Assembly (NCBI GenBank): GCA_029782355.1
Contig: JAKOUY010000017.1
Location: forward strand, 59,839-123,838
From: Actinomycetes bacterium
GTDB lineage: Bacteria > Actinomycetota > Acidimicrobiia > Acidimicrobiales > Ilumatobacteraceae
Length of the DNA stretch: 64,000 bases
Direction: 5' to 3'
This document shows, one piece after another, positions 19,821-27,648 of this stretch. The notes beneath the pieces are model-generated. The model was not told the origin of the DNA. It saw nothing but the letters and a program-made list of their open reading frames with translations, and did no database searches. How positions within the stretch are numbered: the first letter of the stretch is position 1; each line of letters begins with the position of its first letter. Both the position numbers and the translations under genes were made by a program.

Positions 19821-19860
19821 CCGGCGTCGGGCACGATGTCAGCCAACAGCGGGAACGGTT

Positions 19861-19899
19861 TCGCCGGCTCGGCGCCCGCGGGTAGCGCCGAGCCGGCGA
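19861..19899. terminator. 15-bp perfect hairpin between pyrF and the convergent SARP gene
   Basis: TCGCCGGCTCGGCGC (19861-19875) pairs perfectly with 19885-19899 around a 9-nt loop. No T tract follows on either strand, but the position between two convergent stop codons suggests a bidirectional terminator. Confidence 0.65.
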
Positions 19900-19907
19900 C
19901 ACGTTCT

Positions 19908-19959
19908 GCTCGGTGACACGGCTCAGTGACGCAGCTCAGTGACGCAGCTCAGTGACCGA
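19908..19959. repeat. 13-bp tandem repeat, about four copies
   Basis: The unit GCTCAGTGACGCA is exact at 19921-19933 and 19934-19946, with diverged copies at 19908-19920 and 19947-19959. The last copy contains the stop codon of the SARP gene, so copy-number change would move or alter that stop and its C-terminus. Confidence 0.8.
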
Positions 19960-22900
19960 GCCGGAAGTCGACCTCCACCTCGGTGGCCCGGTCGGCGGCC
20001 TGCTGAGCCGCTCGCTGGTCGCCGAGGCAGGCGTGGCAGGCGGCCAGTGCCCGATCGATCGGACCGAGCGTGTTCAACCCGGTCCAGGACAGCTGCCCGG
20101 CGTACGGTTCGAGCCGCTGGAGGAGCATGCCGGCCAGCACCGGGTCGTCGACCACCACCAGGCTGCGCGACGCGGCGACCAGCGCCGCGGTGTACGTGTA
20201 GTCCTCCCACAGCGCCAGCCCGCCCTCGACCAGCGCCGCGGCGCTGGCCCGGGCCGCCTCGGGATGCCCCGTCGCCGAGGCGACCCACGCCACCAGCGCA
20301 TGCCACAGGGCGACGCCCGGCTGCCGGTCGCGGATCGCGGTGACCAACCCGACCAGCTCGCCGAGGCGGCCCTCGGCGTCGTCCACCGGGCACAGCAGCC
20401 CGAGTCGGTTGGCCACCTGCCACGACTCCGGGTACATCGCCCGGCGAGCGGCACCGACCTCGTCGGCCAGTGCCCGGCACTCGTCGAACCGGCCGCGCAC
20501 GGAGGCGTCGAGGGCGAGTGCCTCGATGGCACCGGCCCGGACCAGCGGTTGCCGCACGGCGCCCAGCCCGGCCCGGAGCGAAGCGATGGCCCGATCGAAC
20601 GTCGATCGATCGACCCCGACCAGGGCGACGCCGGCCATCATCTCCCAGCCCGCCGAGCGCAGGTCGGGATCGTCCCGCTCCACCAGCCGCTGCGCCGTCT
20701 GGCGGCGAAGCCCCAGATCGTCGGGATGCGACAACCCGATGAACGCGCCCAGGAGGACGCCGTCGGCGGCCGGTTGCGGATCGACCGAGATCGCCCAGTC
20801 CCAGGCCGCGCGGTACAGCGCCCGGGCCCGTGGCCAGTGCGGCGACACCGACAGCATGTCGCAGGCCGCCGAGCACAGCGCAGCGTGCCGCGCCGGATCG
20901 GTGGGCACCTGCAGCGCCCGGTCGAGCAGCGTGATGATCCGCGGGTCGACGGTGCCGAACTGGGTGATCCCGCCGTGGCGGCTCAGCTCGGTGACCACGT
21001 CGACGAAGAGCAGGTCGTCGTGCGCATCGAGAGCCGATCGGGCCACATCGAGCAGGACGACGTCCGAGCCGGCCAGCATGTCGCGGCGCCGGGCCGCGCC
21101 CAGGGCGGCACCCAGCCGGCGGGCCTCCGGCGTGCGGTCGAGTCCCCACGCCGACGCCGCGGTCAGGCCCCGCTCGGCCCACGCCGCCGACTGGCCCCAG
21201 TCGGCCACGGCGGCGAGCTCGAGCGCGGCGCCCAGCGCCACCCGAACGGCGCGGTGCGGGTCGATCGCCGCGGCCTCGAGAGCGAAGGGGGCGACGCGCA
21301 CCGCGTAGGCGCCTACGTCCTCCAGGGCCGAGGCCCATTCGTCGGCCCACATCGCCCGTTGCGCGCCGGGGATGTCGGCCAGCAGCGCCTCCACCACCAC
21401 GCCGTGGACGAAGCGCGCCCGGTCGGCTTCGAGGGTCACCAGGCCCTCCGCCGCGGCATCGCCGAGGACCGCATCGGCGTCCGTGACCAGCCGGGTGAAG
21501 GCGGCGAGCTCGATGTCCATCCCACCCACCGCTGCCCGCTGCAGCGCCTCGGCCGTGCGTCGCCCGAGGGCGGCGACGCGACGGCCCACCACGGCACGAA
21601 TCGTCAGCGGCAGCACGTGCGGATCGGCGCCATCGGTCCCGTAGTCGGTCAACTCCTCGGCCAGCAGGGCCACCAGCAGCGGGTTCCCGCCCGTGCGCCG
21701 GTGAACGACCTCGGCCTCCCGTTCGGTCGGGTGCCGGCCGGTGGCCTGTGACACGAAGCTGGCCACCTCGTCGAGGTCGAAGGGCTCGACCACGACCCGC
21801 GCCCAGCCGGCCCAGTGGTCGTCGTGCAGCCCGGCCGCCGGTCGCACGGCGACGACGATGGGCACGCCCGCGTCACCGACGCGCTCGATGATCGCCCGCG
21901 AGTTGGCGTCGAGCAGGTGGGCGTCGTCGACCACCAGCACCGCCCGGAGCTCGGCCATCCACGACGCCGCCAGGCGGGCGGCGTCGTGGATCAGCTGATC
22001 GCGCGGGATCGGCACCCCGACGGTTCCACCCGGCGCACGAAGTCGATCGAGCAGTCGGGCGTCGTCGCCGGCGTGGGGTGCCGCGCTGCCGACGGCCGCC
22101 AGCCTGGTGAACAGATCGACCACCGGCGACATCGGTTTGGGCGGCGCCTCGGTCGCCCGGATGGCGATGACCGGTCGGCCCTGGTGCTGCACGTCGTGGC
22201 CGACCAGTTCCAACAGCTTGGACTTCCCCGAGCCGGCCGCCCCGAGCACCACCACCCGGCCGTGCTGCAGTCCGGCGTCGACCTGGGCGCGCAGGCCGGC
22301 GCGGGCGATCACCATCTCGCCATCGGCGCGTCGCGGTTCGGTGTGCTCCGGCCCGACCGGCCCGACCTCGTTGCGCAGGACCGCCAGCTCGAGCCGGCGG
22401 ACCGCCGGGCCGACGGTCAGCCCGAGCGCGTTCAACGACCGCCGGTGGCGATCGAGGCAGCGGCTGGCCTCGGCCGGGTCGCCGCGCCGGGCATGCACCG
22501 TGGCCAGGCCGACGGCCACGTCGGCGCGGGACGGCTGGGCGGCGAACCAGTCGCCCAACCGGGTGAGGACGTGGTGCAACCCGACGGGCGTCCGGCCGGT
22601 GGCGAGCACGGCTGCCGAGGCCGCGGCCAGGTCCAGCAGCGCGTCCTCCCGCCGTCGCAGCAACGCCGCGCCCAGCTCCCCGGCGACCTCGTTGTCGATC
22701 CCGGCCATCGGGTACGGCCCTCGCCACAACGTGTCGGCCTCGTGCAGCAACCGCTGCCGCTCCGCCGTCTCCGCCGACCGGGAGCGGTCGAGCAGCCCGC
22801 ACCAATGGAGGTGATCGATGGATCGCTGGTCGGCGACCAGCGCATAGCCGCCATCCGCGTAGCGGATCTCCACGCCCTCCCCCAGCTGCCGGCGGATGGC

Positions 22901-23122
22901 ACTCACCTGGGCCTTCAGCCGGTTCAGCGTGGCGTCGTCGACGGACCCCCACACCGCCGCGCTGAGCGTCTCCCGGCTGAGCGGTTGCCCGGCCCGGGCC
23001 ACCAGGGTGGCCAGGATCTGGCGGCGCTGCGGGGCCAACGCCACGGCGCGGCCGTGCTGGTCGAGGCACTCGAACTCGCCCAGCGTGGTGAACGAGCTGA
23101 TCGTCCGCGGGGGTTCGGTCAC
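19949..23122 (-). CDS. SARP/AfsR-type regulator with AAA ATPase, paralogue of the 13704-16910 gene
   Basis: This is a 1,057-residue protein with the same order as its neighbour: winged helix (PQRRQILATLVARAGQPLS, NRLKAQVSAIRRQLG), activation domain, NTPase with Walker A GAAGSGKS and Walker B VLVVDDAHLLDANS, then a long helical half. The two proteins align through their C-termini (both have a GL-T-GPID motif). GTG 23122 overlaps the serA stop as GTGA, so it should be translated together with serA, an unusual partner for a regulator. This implies that its dose follows serine synthesis; its targets are unknown. Confidence 0.88.
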   Translation of the reverse strand: MTEPPRTISSFTTLGEFECLDQHGRAVALAPQRRQILATLVARAGQPLSRETLSAAVWGSVDDATLNRLKAQVSAIRRQLGEGVEIRYADGGYALVADQRSIDHLHWCGLLDRSRSAETAERQRLLHEADTLWRGPYPMAGIDNEVAGELGAALLRRREDALLDLAAASAAVLATGRTPVGLHHVLTRLGDWFAAQPSRADVAVGLATVHARRGDPAEASRCLDRHRRSLNALGLTVGPAVRRLELAVLRNEVGPVGPEHTEPRRADGEMVIARAGLRAQVDAGLQHGRVVVLGAAGSGKSKLLELVGHDVQHQGRPVIAIRATEAPPKPMSPVVDLFTRLAAVGSAAPHAGDDARLLDRLRAPGGTVGVPIPRDQLIHDAARLAASWMAELRAVLVVDDAHLLDANSRAIIERVGDAGVPIVVAVRPAAGLHDDHWAGWARVVVEPFDLDEVASFVSQATGRHPTEREAEVVHRRTGGNPLLVALLAEELTDYGTDGADPHVLPLTIRAVVGRRVAALGRRTAEALQRAAVGGMDIELAAFTRLVTDADAVLGDAAAEGLVTLEADRARFVHGVVVEALLADIPGAQRAMWADEWASALEDVGAYAVRVAPFALEAAAIDPHRAVRVALGAALELAAVADWGQSAAWAERGLTAASAWGLDRTPEARRLGAALGAARRRDMLAGSDVVLLDVARSALDAHDDLLFVDVVTELSRHGGITQFGTVDPRIITLLDRALQVPTDPARHAALCSAACDMLSVSPHWPRARALYRAAWDWAISVDPQPAADGVLLGAFIGLSHPDDLGLRRQTAQRLVERDDPDLRSAGWEMMAGVALVGVDRSTFDRAIASLRAGLGAVRQPLVRAGAIEALALDASVRGRFDECRALADEVGAARRAMYPESWQVANRLGLLCPVDDAEGRLGELVGLVTAIRDRQPGVALWHALVAWVASATGHPEAARASAAALVEGGLALWEDYTYTAALVAASRSLVVVDDPVLAGMLLQRLEPYAGQLSWTGLNTLGPIDRALAACHACLGDQRAAQQAADRATEVEVDFRLGH

Positions 23123-24678
23123 CAGCCCAACGAGTCGACGCTGATGATGCCCGGCGCCCGCCGCAGGGCGTCGACGACCGCCCCGTCCACCGGCGCGGTG
23201 GGGGCGATCAGCATGATGGCCGTACCCGGCTCGGCCGCCCGGCCGACGTCCATGTCGGCGATGTTCACCCCGGCGTCGCCCAGCAACGTGCCGACGGTGC
23301 CGATCACCCCGGGGCGATCGTCGTTCTTCACCATCAGCATGTGCTCCGCCGGTGGGATGTCCACGGCGTGGTCGTCGATCATGACGATGCGTTGCTCGCC
23401 GCGCCGCTCGTGGATGGTGGCGGCGATCGACCGTCCACCACCGCGCACCGTCAGCAGGTTGACGTAGTCGGGCATGGCCGTCGTGGTGGTCCCGCGCACC
23501 TCGACCCCATGATCCCGGGCCAGCTGCGGGGCGTTGACGTAGGTCACCGGATGGTCGGTCACCTCGCCGAACACCCCCTTCAGCACCGCCAGGGTGACGA
23601 TGCGCGTGTCGTATCCCGCGATCTCGCCCTCGGTGGTCAGCTCGATGGTCGGTGGCAGGCTGCCGCTCAACGAGGCGAACAGGGCACCGAGGCGCTCGGC
23701 CAGCGGCAGGTAGGGACGCAGCGTCTCGTTGGCCTCGGCAGCGTCGACGTTGACGGCGAAGGGGACGAACTCGCCCTCGAGCGCCAGCACGACCATGTCG
23801 GCGATGGTGTCGCCCGCCTTGTCCTGGGCCTCACGGGTGGAGGCCCCGAGGTGCGGGGTGACCACCACCGAGTCCAACTCGAACAGTGGCGAGGCGGTGC
23901 ACGGCTCGCTGTCGAACACGTCGAGCGCGGCGCCGGCGATGACGCCGTCACGAACCGCCTCGGCCAGGTCGGCCTCGTTGACGATGCCGCCGCGGGCGAC
24001 ATTGATCACCCGCAACGACGGCTTGGCCTTCAGCAGCAGATCACGATCGATCAGGTTGGCGGTGTCCTTGGTCCTCGGCAGGTGCACCGTCAGGAAGTCG
24101 GCTTCGGCCACGGCCTGGTCGAGCGGCAGCAGCTCGACGCCGAGTCGGGCGGCGCGCTCGGCGGACACGAACGGGTCGTAGGCCACCAGCTTCATCCCGA
24201 AGGCCTTGGCCCGGTCGGCGACCAGTTTGCCGATCCGCCCGAGACCGACGATGGCCAGGGTCTTGTCGGCGAGCTCGACGCCCTCCCAGCGGCTGCGCTC
24301 CCACCGCCCGGCGGTGAGCGCGGCGTGGGCCTGGGGCACGTTGCGGGCCTGGGCCAGGAGCAGGGCCATGGTGTGCTCGGCGGCGGAGACGATGTTGCTC
24401 TGCGGGGCGTTGACCACCATCACCCCACGGCGAGTTGCCGCAGCCACGTCGACGTTGTCCAAACCGATGCCGGCCCGACCGACCACCAGGAGATCCGGCG
24501 CGGCATCGAGGACCTCCGCCGTCACCTGCGTGGCCGAGCGGATGATCAGCGCCTGCGCACCAGGGAGGAACTCGGCCAGCCGTGCGAGGTCGACCTGCAC
24601 GTCGACGGTGTGCCCGGCCGCCCGGAGGCGCTCCAGACCGCCCTCGGCGATCTCCTCCGTGACCAGGATCCGAGCCAT
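23119..24678 (-). CDS. serA: D-3-phosphoglycerate dehydrogenase
   Basis: This is a 519-residue enzyme for the first step of serine synthesis, oxidising 3-phosphoglycerate with NAD. It has the type-I layout: substrate domain, NAD domain (IVGLGRIGKLVADRAKAFG), catalytic Arg in VINVARGGIVNE, acid/base His in TPHLGASTREAQ, an intervening ASB domain and a C-terminal ACT domain (MLMVKNDDRPGVIGTVGTLL) that binds serine for feedback. Length matches mycobacterial SerA (about 528). A TAACAC/AACACT hexamer lies 8-9 nt upstream. The stop overlaps the start of the SARP regulator. Confidence 0.97.
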   Translation of the reverse strand: MARILVTEEIAEGGLERLRAAGHTVDVQVDLARLAEFLPGAQALIIRSATQVTAEVLDAAPDLLVVGRAGIGLDNVDVAAATRRGVMVVNAPQSNIVSAAEHTMALLLAQARNVPQAHAALTAGRWERSRWEGVELADKTLAIVGLGRIGKLVADRAKAFGMKLVAYDPFVSAERAARLGVELLPLDQAVAEADFLTVHLPRTKDTANLIDRDLLLKAKPSLRVINVARGGIVNEADLAEAVRDGVIAGAALDVFDSEPCTASPLFELDSVVVTPHLGASTREAQDKAGDTIADMVVLALEGEFVPFAVNVDAAEANETLRPYLPLAERLGALFASLSGSLPPTIELTTEGEIAGYDTRIVTLAVLKGVFGEVTDHPVTYVNAPQLARDHGVEVRGTTTTAMPDYVNLLTVRGGGRSIAATIHERRGEQRIVMIDDHAVDIPPAEHMLMVKNDDRPGVIGTVGTLLGDAGVNIADMDVGRAAEPGTAIMLIAPTAPVDGAVVDALRRAPGIISVDSLGW

Positions 24679-24760
24679 CGGCGAACAGTGTTATCGGGCC
24701 GGGCCGGTGATGCCACGCTGCTGAACGATCTGTCAGGTCGGCAACGACGGCTGCACTCGC

Positions 24761-24766
24761 TACCGT
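24761..24766 (+). promoter_or_regulatory. -10 hexamer TACCGT, leaderless
   Basis: TACCGT ends 7 nt before ATG 24774 and no ribosome site is present. The start is divergent from serA. Confidence 0.55.
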
Positions 24767-24773
24767 ACGGCCG

Positions 24774-25181
24774 ATGTCGTTCCCGTTCCTGTCGCCCGAA
24801 TGGATGGCCGCCGCCCGCCAGCTGCGCGAGCAGTACGCCGGCACCATCCCGGCACTGCCCGTCGAGATCCGGATGAACGTCGTGGTCACCGACGTGCCCG
24901 ATGCCGCTGCGCCGGTCCACCTGCACCTCGACACCACCGGCGGCTCGCTGGGCCTCGACGAGGGCCACGTCGACGGGCCCGACCTGACGATCACCACCGA
25001 CTGGTCCACCGCCAAGGCGCTGTTCGTCGAGCGCGATCAGGCTGCCGTGATGCAGGCCTTCCTCGGAGGGCAGCTGAAGATCCAGGGCGACCTGATGAAG
25101 CTGATGGCCATGCAGGCCAACATGCCCACCGACGACACGTCCCGCGAGCTGGCCGACGCCATCGAGGGAATCACCGCCTGA
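24774..25181 (+). CDS. SCP2 sterol-transfer-like domain protein
   Basis: This is a 135-residue cytosolic protein consisting of one SCP2-type lipid-binding fold: a strand with VHLHLDTTGGSLGLDEG, DLTITTDWSTAKALF, and the typical helix/strand end AFLGGQLKIQGDLMKLM. Single-domain SCP2 proteins are common in actinobacteria and probably bind acyl or sterol ligands; no enzymatic residue is expected. It is transcribed alone, divergent from serA and convergent with the MFS gene. Confidence 0.8.
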   Translation: MSFPFLSPEWMAAARQLREQYAGTIPALPVEIRMNVVVTDVPDAAAPVHLHLDTTGGSLGLDEGHVDGPDLTITTDWSTAKALFVERDQAAVMQAFLGGQLKIQGDLMKLMAMQANMPTDDTSRELADAIEGITA

Positions 25182-25220
25182 GCCAGCACCGGCGTGGCCC
25201 CAGGGTGCGGCCGGCCGCGG

Positions 25221-26636
25221 TCACCCGCCGGCGCCGGTGGCGCCAGCACGAACCGGTTGGCGGGGGGTGGAGCGGACGAACAACGCCACCATGGTCCCCG
25301 CCGTGGCGATCGAAGCCCCGACCCACAGCGCCGAGCGGAACGGCGCCAGCCGGCCCAGCGTCCCGCCCGCCGCCACGGTGGTCATCAGCGTGGCGCCGAG
25401 GACCGCGCCGATCTGCGTGGCCAGCTGCTGCATCGCTCCGGCCACGCCGACGTCGGCCGGGTCGACGGCGTTCTGGGTGAGCGAGGTCATCGACGGGGCG
25501 GCCAGCCCGAGGCCGAGGCCGGAGAGGGCCAACGCACCGGCGATCAGGAGCTGCTGGTCGGCGCGCCCGACGGCGCACCAGACCACCATCGATGCCGTCA
25601 CGATGGCGGTGCCCAGCACCCCGACGGTGCGCTCGCCGAAGCGGATCGCCGCCAGGCCGCCCAACGGGGCGACGATGGCGAAGGTGATCGGGCGGGCGAT
25701 GATCAGGGTGCTGAACGCCGATTCGCGCATGCCCAGGCCGCGGGTCAGCAGCTGGGGTACGAGGATGAACGAGCCCATGTAGGCGGTGTTGGCCAGGAAC
25801 TGGTTCAGCACCGGCACGGCGACGTTGCGGGTCCGGAACCAGCGCAGCACCACCAGTGGTTGGGCGGCACGGCGCTCGACGGCCACGAAGGCCACCAGGC
25901 TGGCCAGGCCGACGGCGAACAGGGCGACGGTGGCCACCGATCCCCACCCCCACCGCCGGCCCTCGGAGATCGCCGCCAGCACGGCCAGCGAGCCGAGCCC
26001 GAGGGTGGCCGAGCCGGGGACGTCGAAGCGCACGCCGCGTCGGGTCGGGGTGTCCGGCAGCAGCCAGACGGCGACGGCCACGCCGACCAGGCACAGCGGC
26101 GCCTGACCGAGGAAGATCACCCGCCAGCCGTGGGCCTCGACGATCGGGGCGCCGACGACCACCCCCACCACCGGGGCCGCGGCGCCGACGAAGCTCCAGT
26201 AGCTCAGCGGGCGGACCCGCTCCTCGGGCCCGAACAACCGGTTGATGTACGCCATCGCCGAGGGCCCGCAGGCCGAGCCGCTGGCCGCCGACAGCGTGCG
26301 CAGGGCGATCATCGACCACGCGCTCCAGGCCAGCGCGGTGGCCAGGGCGAACACGCCGGCACCGGCCAGGCCGGCCACGAACACCCGCTTGTGCCCGAGG
26401 AGATCACCGGCCTTGCCGAACGCCGGCCCGACCACCCCGAACGCCAGCATCGGCCCGGTGATCGACCAGTTCAGGGTGCCGACGTCACTGTGCAGGTCGG
26501 TGGCGATGCGCTCCAGCGAGACCACCAGGATGGTGATCGTGCAACTGACGGTGAACAGCCCGGACAGCACGACCAGGACCACCGCCCACCGGCGATCGAT
26601 GCCCACCCGGCGGGCCAGCCGGCGGCGCAGCAGCAC
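25221..26636 (-). CDS. MFS drug-efflux-type transporter (DHA2-like)
   Basis: This is a 471-residue major-facilitator protein with about 14 hydrophobic segments. It shows the proton antiporter features of the EmrB/QacA group: FGVVGPAFGKAGDLLGHKRV (loop 2-3 motif A) and GSACGPSAMAYINRLF. It probably exports a hydrophobic compound by proton exchange. GTG 26636 is the first usable start; the frame upstream has only CTG codons, so the N-terminus is uncertain by up to about 20 residues. It lies 59 nt after the SDR gene on the same strand and is likely cotranscribed with it. Confidence 0.88.
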   Translation of the reverse strand: MLLRRRLARRVGIDRRWAVVLVVLSGLFTVSCTITILVVSLERIATDLHSDVGTLNWSITGPMLAFGVVGPAFGKAGDLLGHKRVFVAGLAGAGVFALATALAWSAWSMIALRTLSAASGSACGPSAMAYINRLFGPEERVRPLSYWSFVGAAAPVVGVVVGAPIVEAHGWRVIFLGQAPLCLVGVAVAVWLLPDTPTRRGVRFDVPGSATLGLGSLAVLAAISEGRRWGWGSVATVALFAVGLASLVAFVAVERRAAQPLVVLRWFRTRNVAVPVLNQFLANTAYMGSFILVPQLLTRGLGMRESAFSTLIIARPITFAIVAPLGGLAAIRFGERTVGVLGTAIVTASMVVWCAVGRADQQLLIAGALALSGLGLGLAAPSMTSLTQNAVDPADVGVAGAMQQLATQIGAVLGATLMTTVAAGGTLGRLAPFRSALWVGASIATAGTMVALFVRSTPRQPVRAGATGAGG

Positions 26637-26695
26637 CGCCCACGGCAGGGCGACCGCGTCGGTGACGCCGGGGCCTTCGGTGGCGGCGTCGTCGC

Positions 26696-27571
26696 TCAGC
26701 TGCGCTGCAACCGCGACATCGCCGCGGCGAGGTCGGCGACCTCCCAGCGGGCGTCCTGCTCCACCGACGGGCCGAGGGCCCAGCTCTCCATCCGCGTCAC
26801 GGTGCCACCCTGGACGAAGAAGGTCTCCCCGGTGTACGGGCAGTCGGCGGTGGCCAGGTAGGCGACCAGCGGGGAGATGTTCGCCGGATCCCACTGGTCG
26901 AACTGGCCCTCCTTGGGGGCCATGAAGTCGCCGACGCCCGGCACCGCCAGCGTCAGTCGGGTGCGTGCCGCCGGGGCGATGGTGTTGCTCTTCACGCCGT
27001 AGCGGACCAGCTCCTTGGCCACGATCTGGCTGAACGTGGCGATGCCGCTCTTGGCCGCCCCGTAATTGCTCTGACCCGGATTGCTCATCAGCCCGGACGT
27101 GCTGGAGGTGTGGACCACGTTGCGCGGCCGGGTGCTGCCGGCCTTGTGCTGCTCGCGCCAGTACGCCGCAGCCCAGCGGGTGGGGGCGAAGTGACCCTTC
27201 AGGTGCACGGCGATGACCGCGTCCCACTCCTCCTCGGTCATGTTCACCAGGACGCGGTCGCGCAGGATCCCGGCGTTGTTCACCAGGATGTCCAACTCGC
27301 CGAAGTGCTCGACCGCCGTGTTGATCAGCCGCTGGGCCCCCTCCCAGCTGGCGATGTCGTCGCCGTTGACCACGGCCTCTCCCCCGGCGGCGACGATGTC
27401 GGCCACGGTCTGCTGGGCCGGCGTCGGATCGGTGCCCGTGCCGTCGTTGGCCCCGCCGAGATCGTTGACCACGACCTTGGCGCCCTCGCGGGCGAACAGC
27501 AGGGCGTGCTCCCGACCGATCCCGCGCCCGGCTCCGGTGATGATCGCCACCCGCCCGTCCAGTGCACCCAT
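26696..27571 (-). CDS. short-chain dehydrogenase, hydroxyacyl-CoA/hydroxysteroid type
   Basis: This is a 291-residue SDR. The N-terminus has IITGAGRGIGREHALLFA (NAD-binding TGxxxGxG), followed by VVVNDLGG, NNAG, a serine in VHTSSTSGL and YGAAK (YxxxK). The VNDLGG segment and the long insert before NNAG are typical of the peroxisomal multifunctional-enzyme (MFE-2) 3-hydroxyacyl-CoA dehydrogenase group and related steroid dehydrogenases. The substrate is probably a hydroxyacyl-CoA or steroid. A perfect AAGGAGG ribosome site precedes ATG 27571. Confidence 0.88.
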   Translation of the reverse strand: MGALDGRVAIITGAGRGIGREHALLFAREGAKVVVNDLGGANDGTGTDPTPAQQTVADIVAAGGEAVVNGDDIASWEGAQRLINTAVEHFGELDILVNNAGILRDRVLVNMTEEEWDAVIAVHLKGHFAPTRWAAAYWREQHKAGSTRPRNVVHTSSTSGLMSNPGQSNYGAAKSGIATFSQIVAKELVRYGVKSNTIAPAARTRLTLAVPGVGDFMAPKEGQFDQWDPANISPLVAYLATADCPYTGETFFVQGGTVTRMESWALGPSVEQDARWEVADLAAAMSRLQRS

Positions 27572-27597
27572 TCGCTGTCCCTCCTTGGCGAGGCCCG

Positions 27598-27603
27598 AGA
27601 CTA
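27598..27603 (-). promoter_or_regulatory. -10 hexamer TAGTCT with a short leader and AAGGAGG RBS
   Basis: On the minus strand TAGTCT is followed by a leader of about 20 nt that holds the AAGGAGG site of the SDR gene. This gives the SDR-MFS pair its own promoter in the 77-nt gap after the kinase gene. Confidence 0.45.
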
Positions 27604-27648
27604 CCGAGCGGGCCGTGAGCGACGAAGTCGGAGGGCGGCCGGAGACGG

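Noticed and set aside
23341..24876. Plus-strand frame of 511 codons opposite serA
   Set aside because: serA has all family motifs on the minus strand; the plus frame is Gly/Arg/His-rich noise.
25194..26861. Plus-strand frame of 555 codons opposite the MFS gene
   Set aside because: The product is Gly/Arg/Gln-rich without hydrophobic segments, whereas the minus strand encodes a typical transporter.
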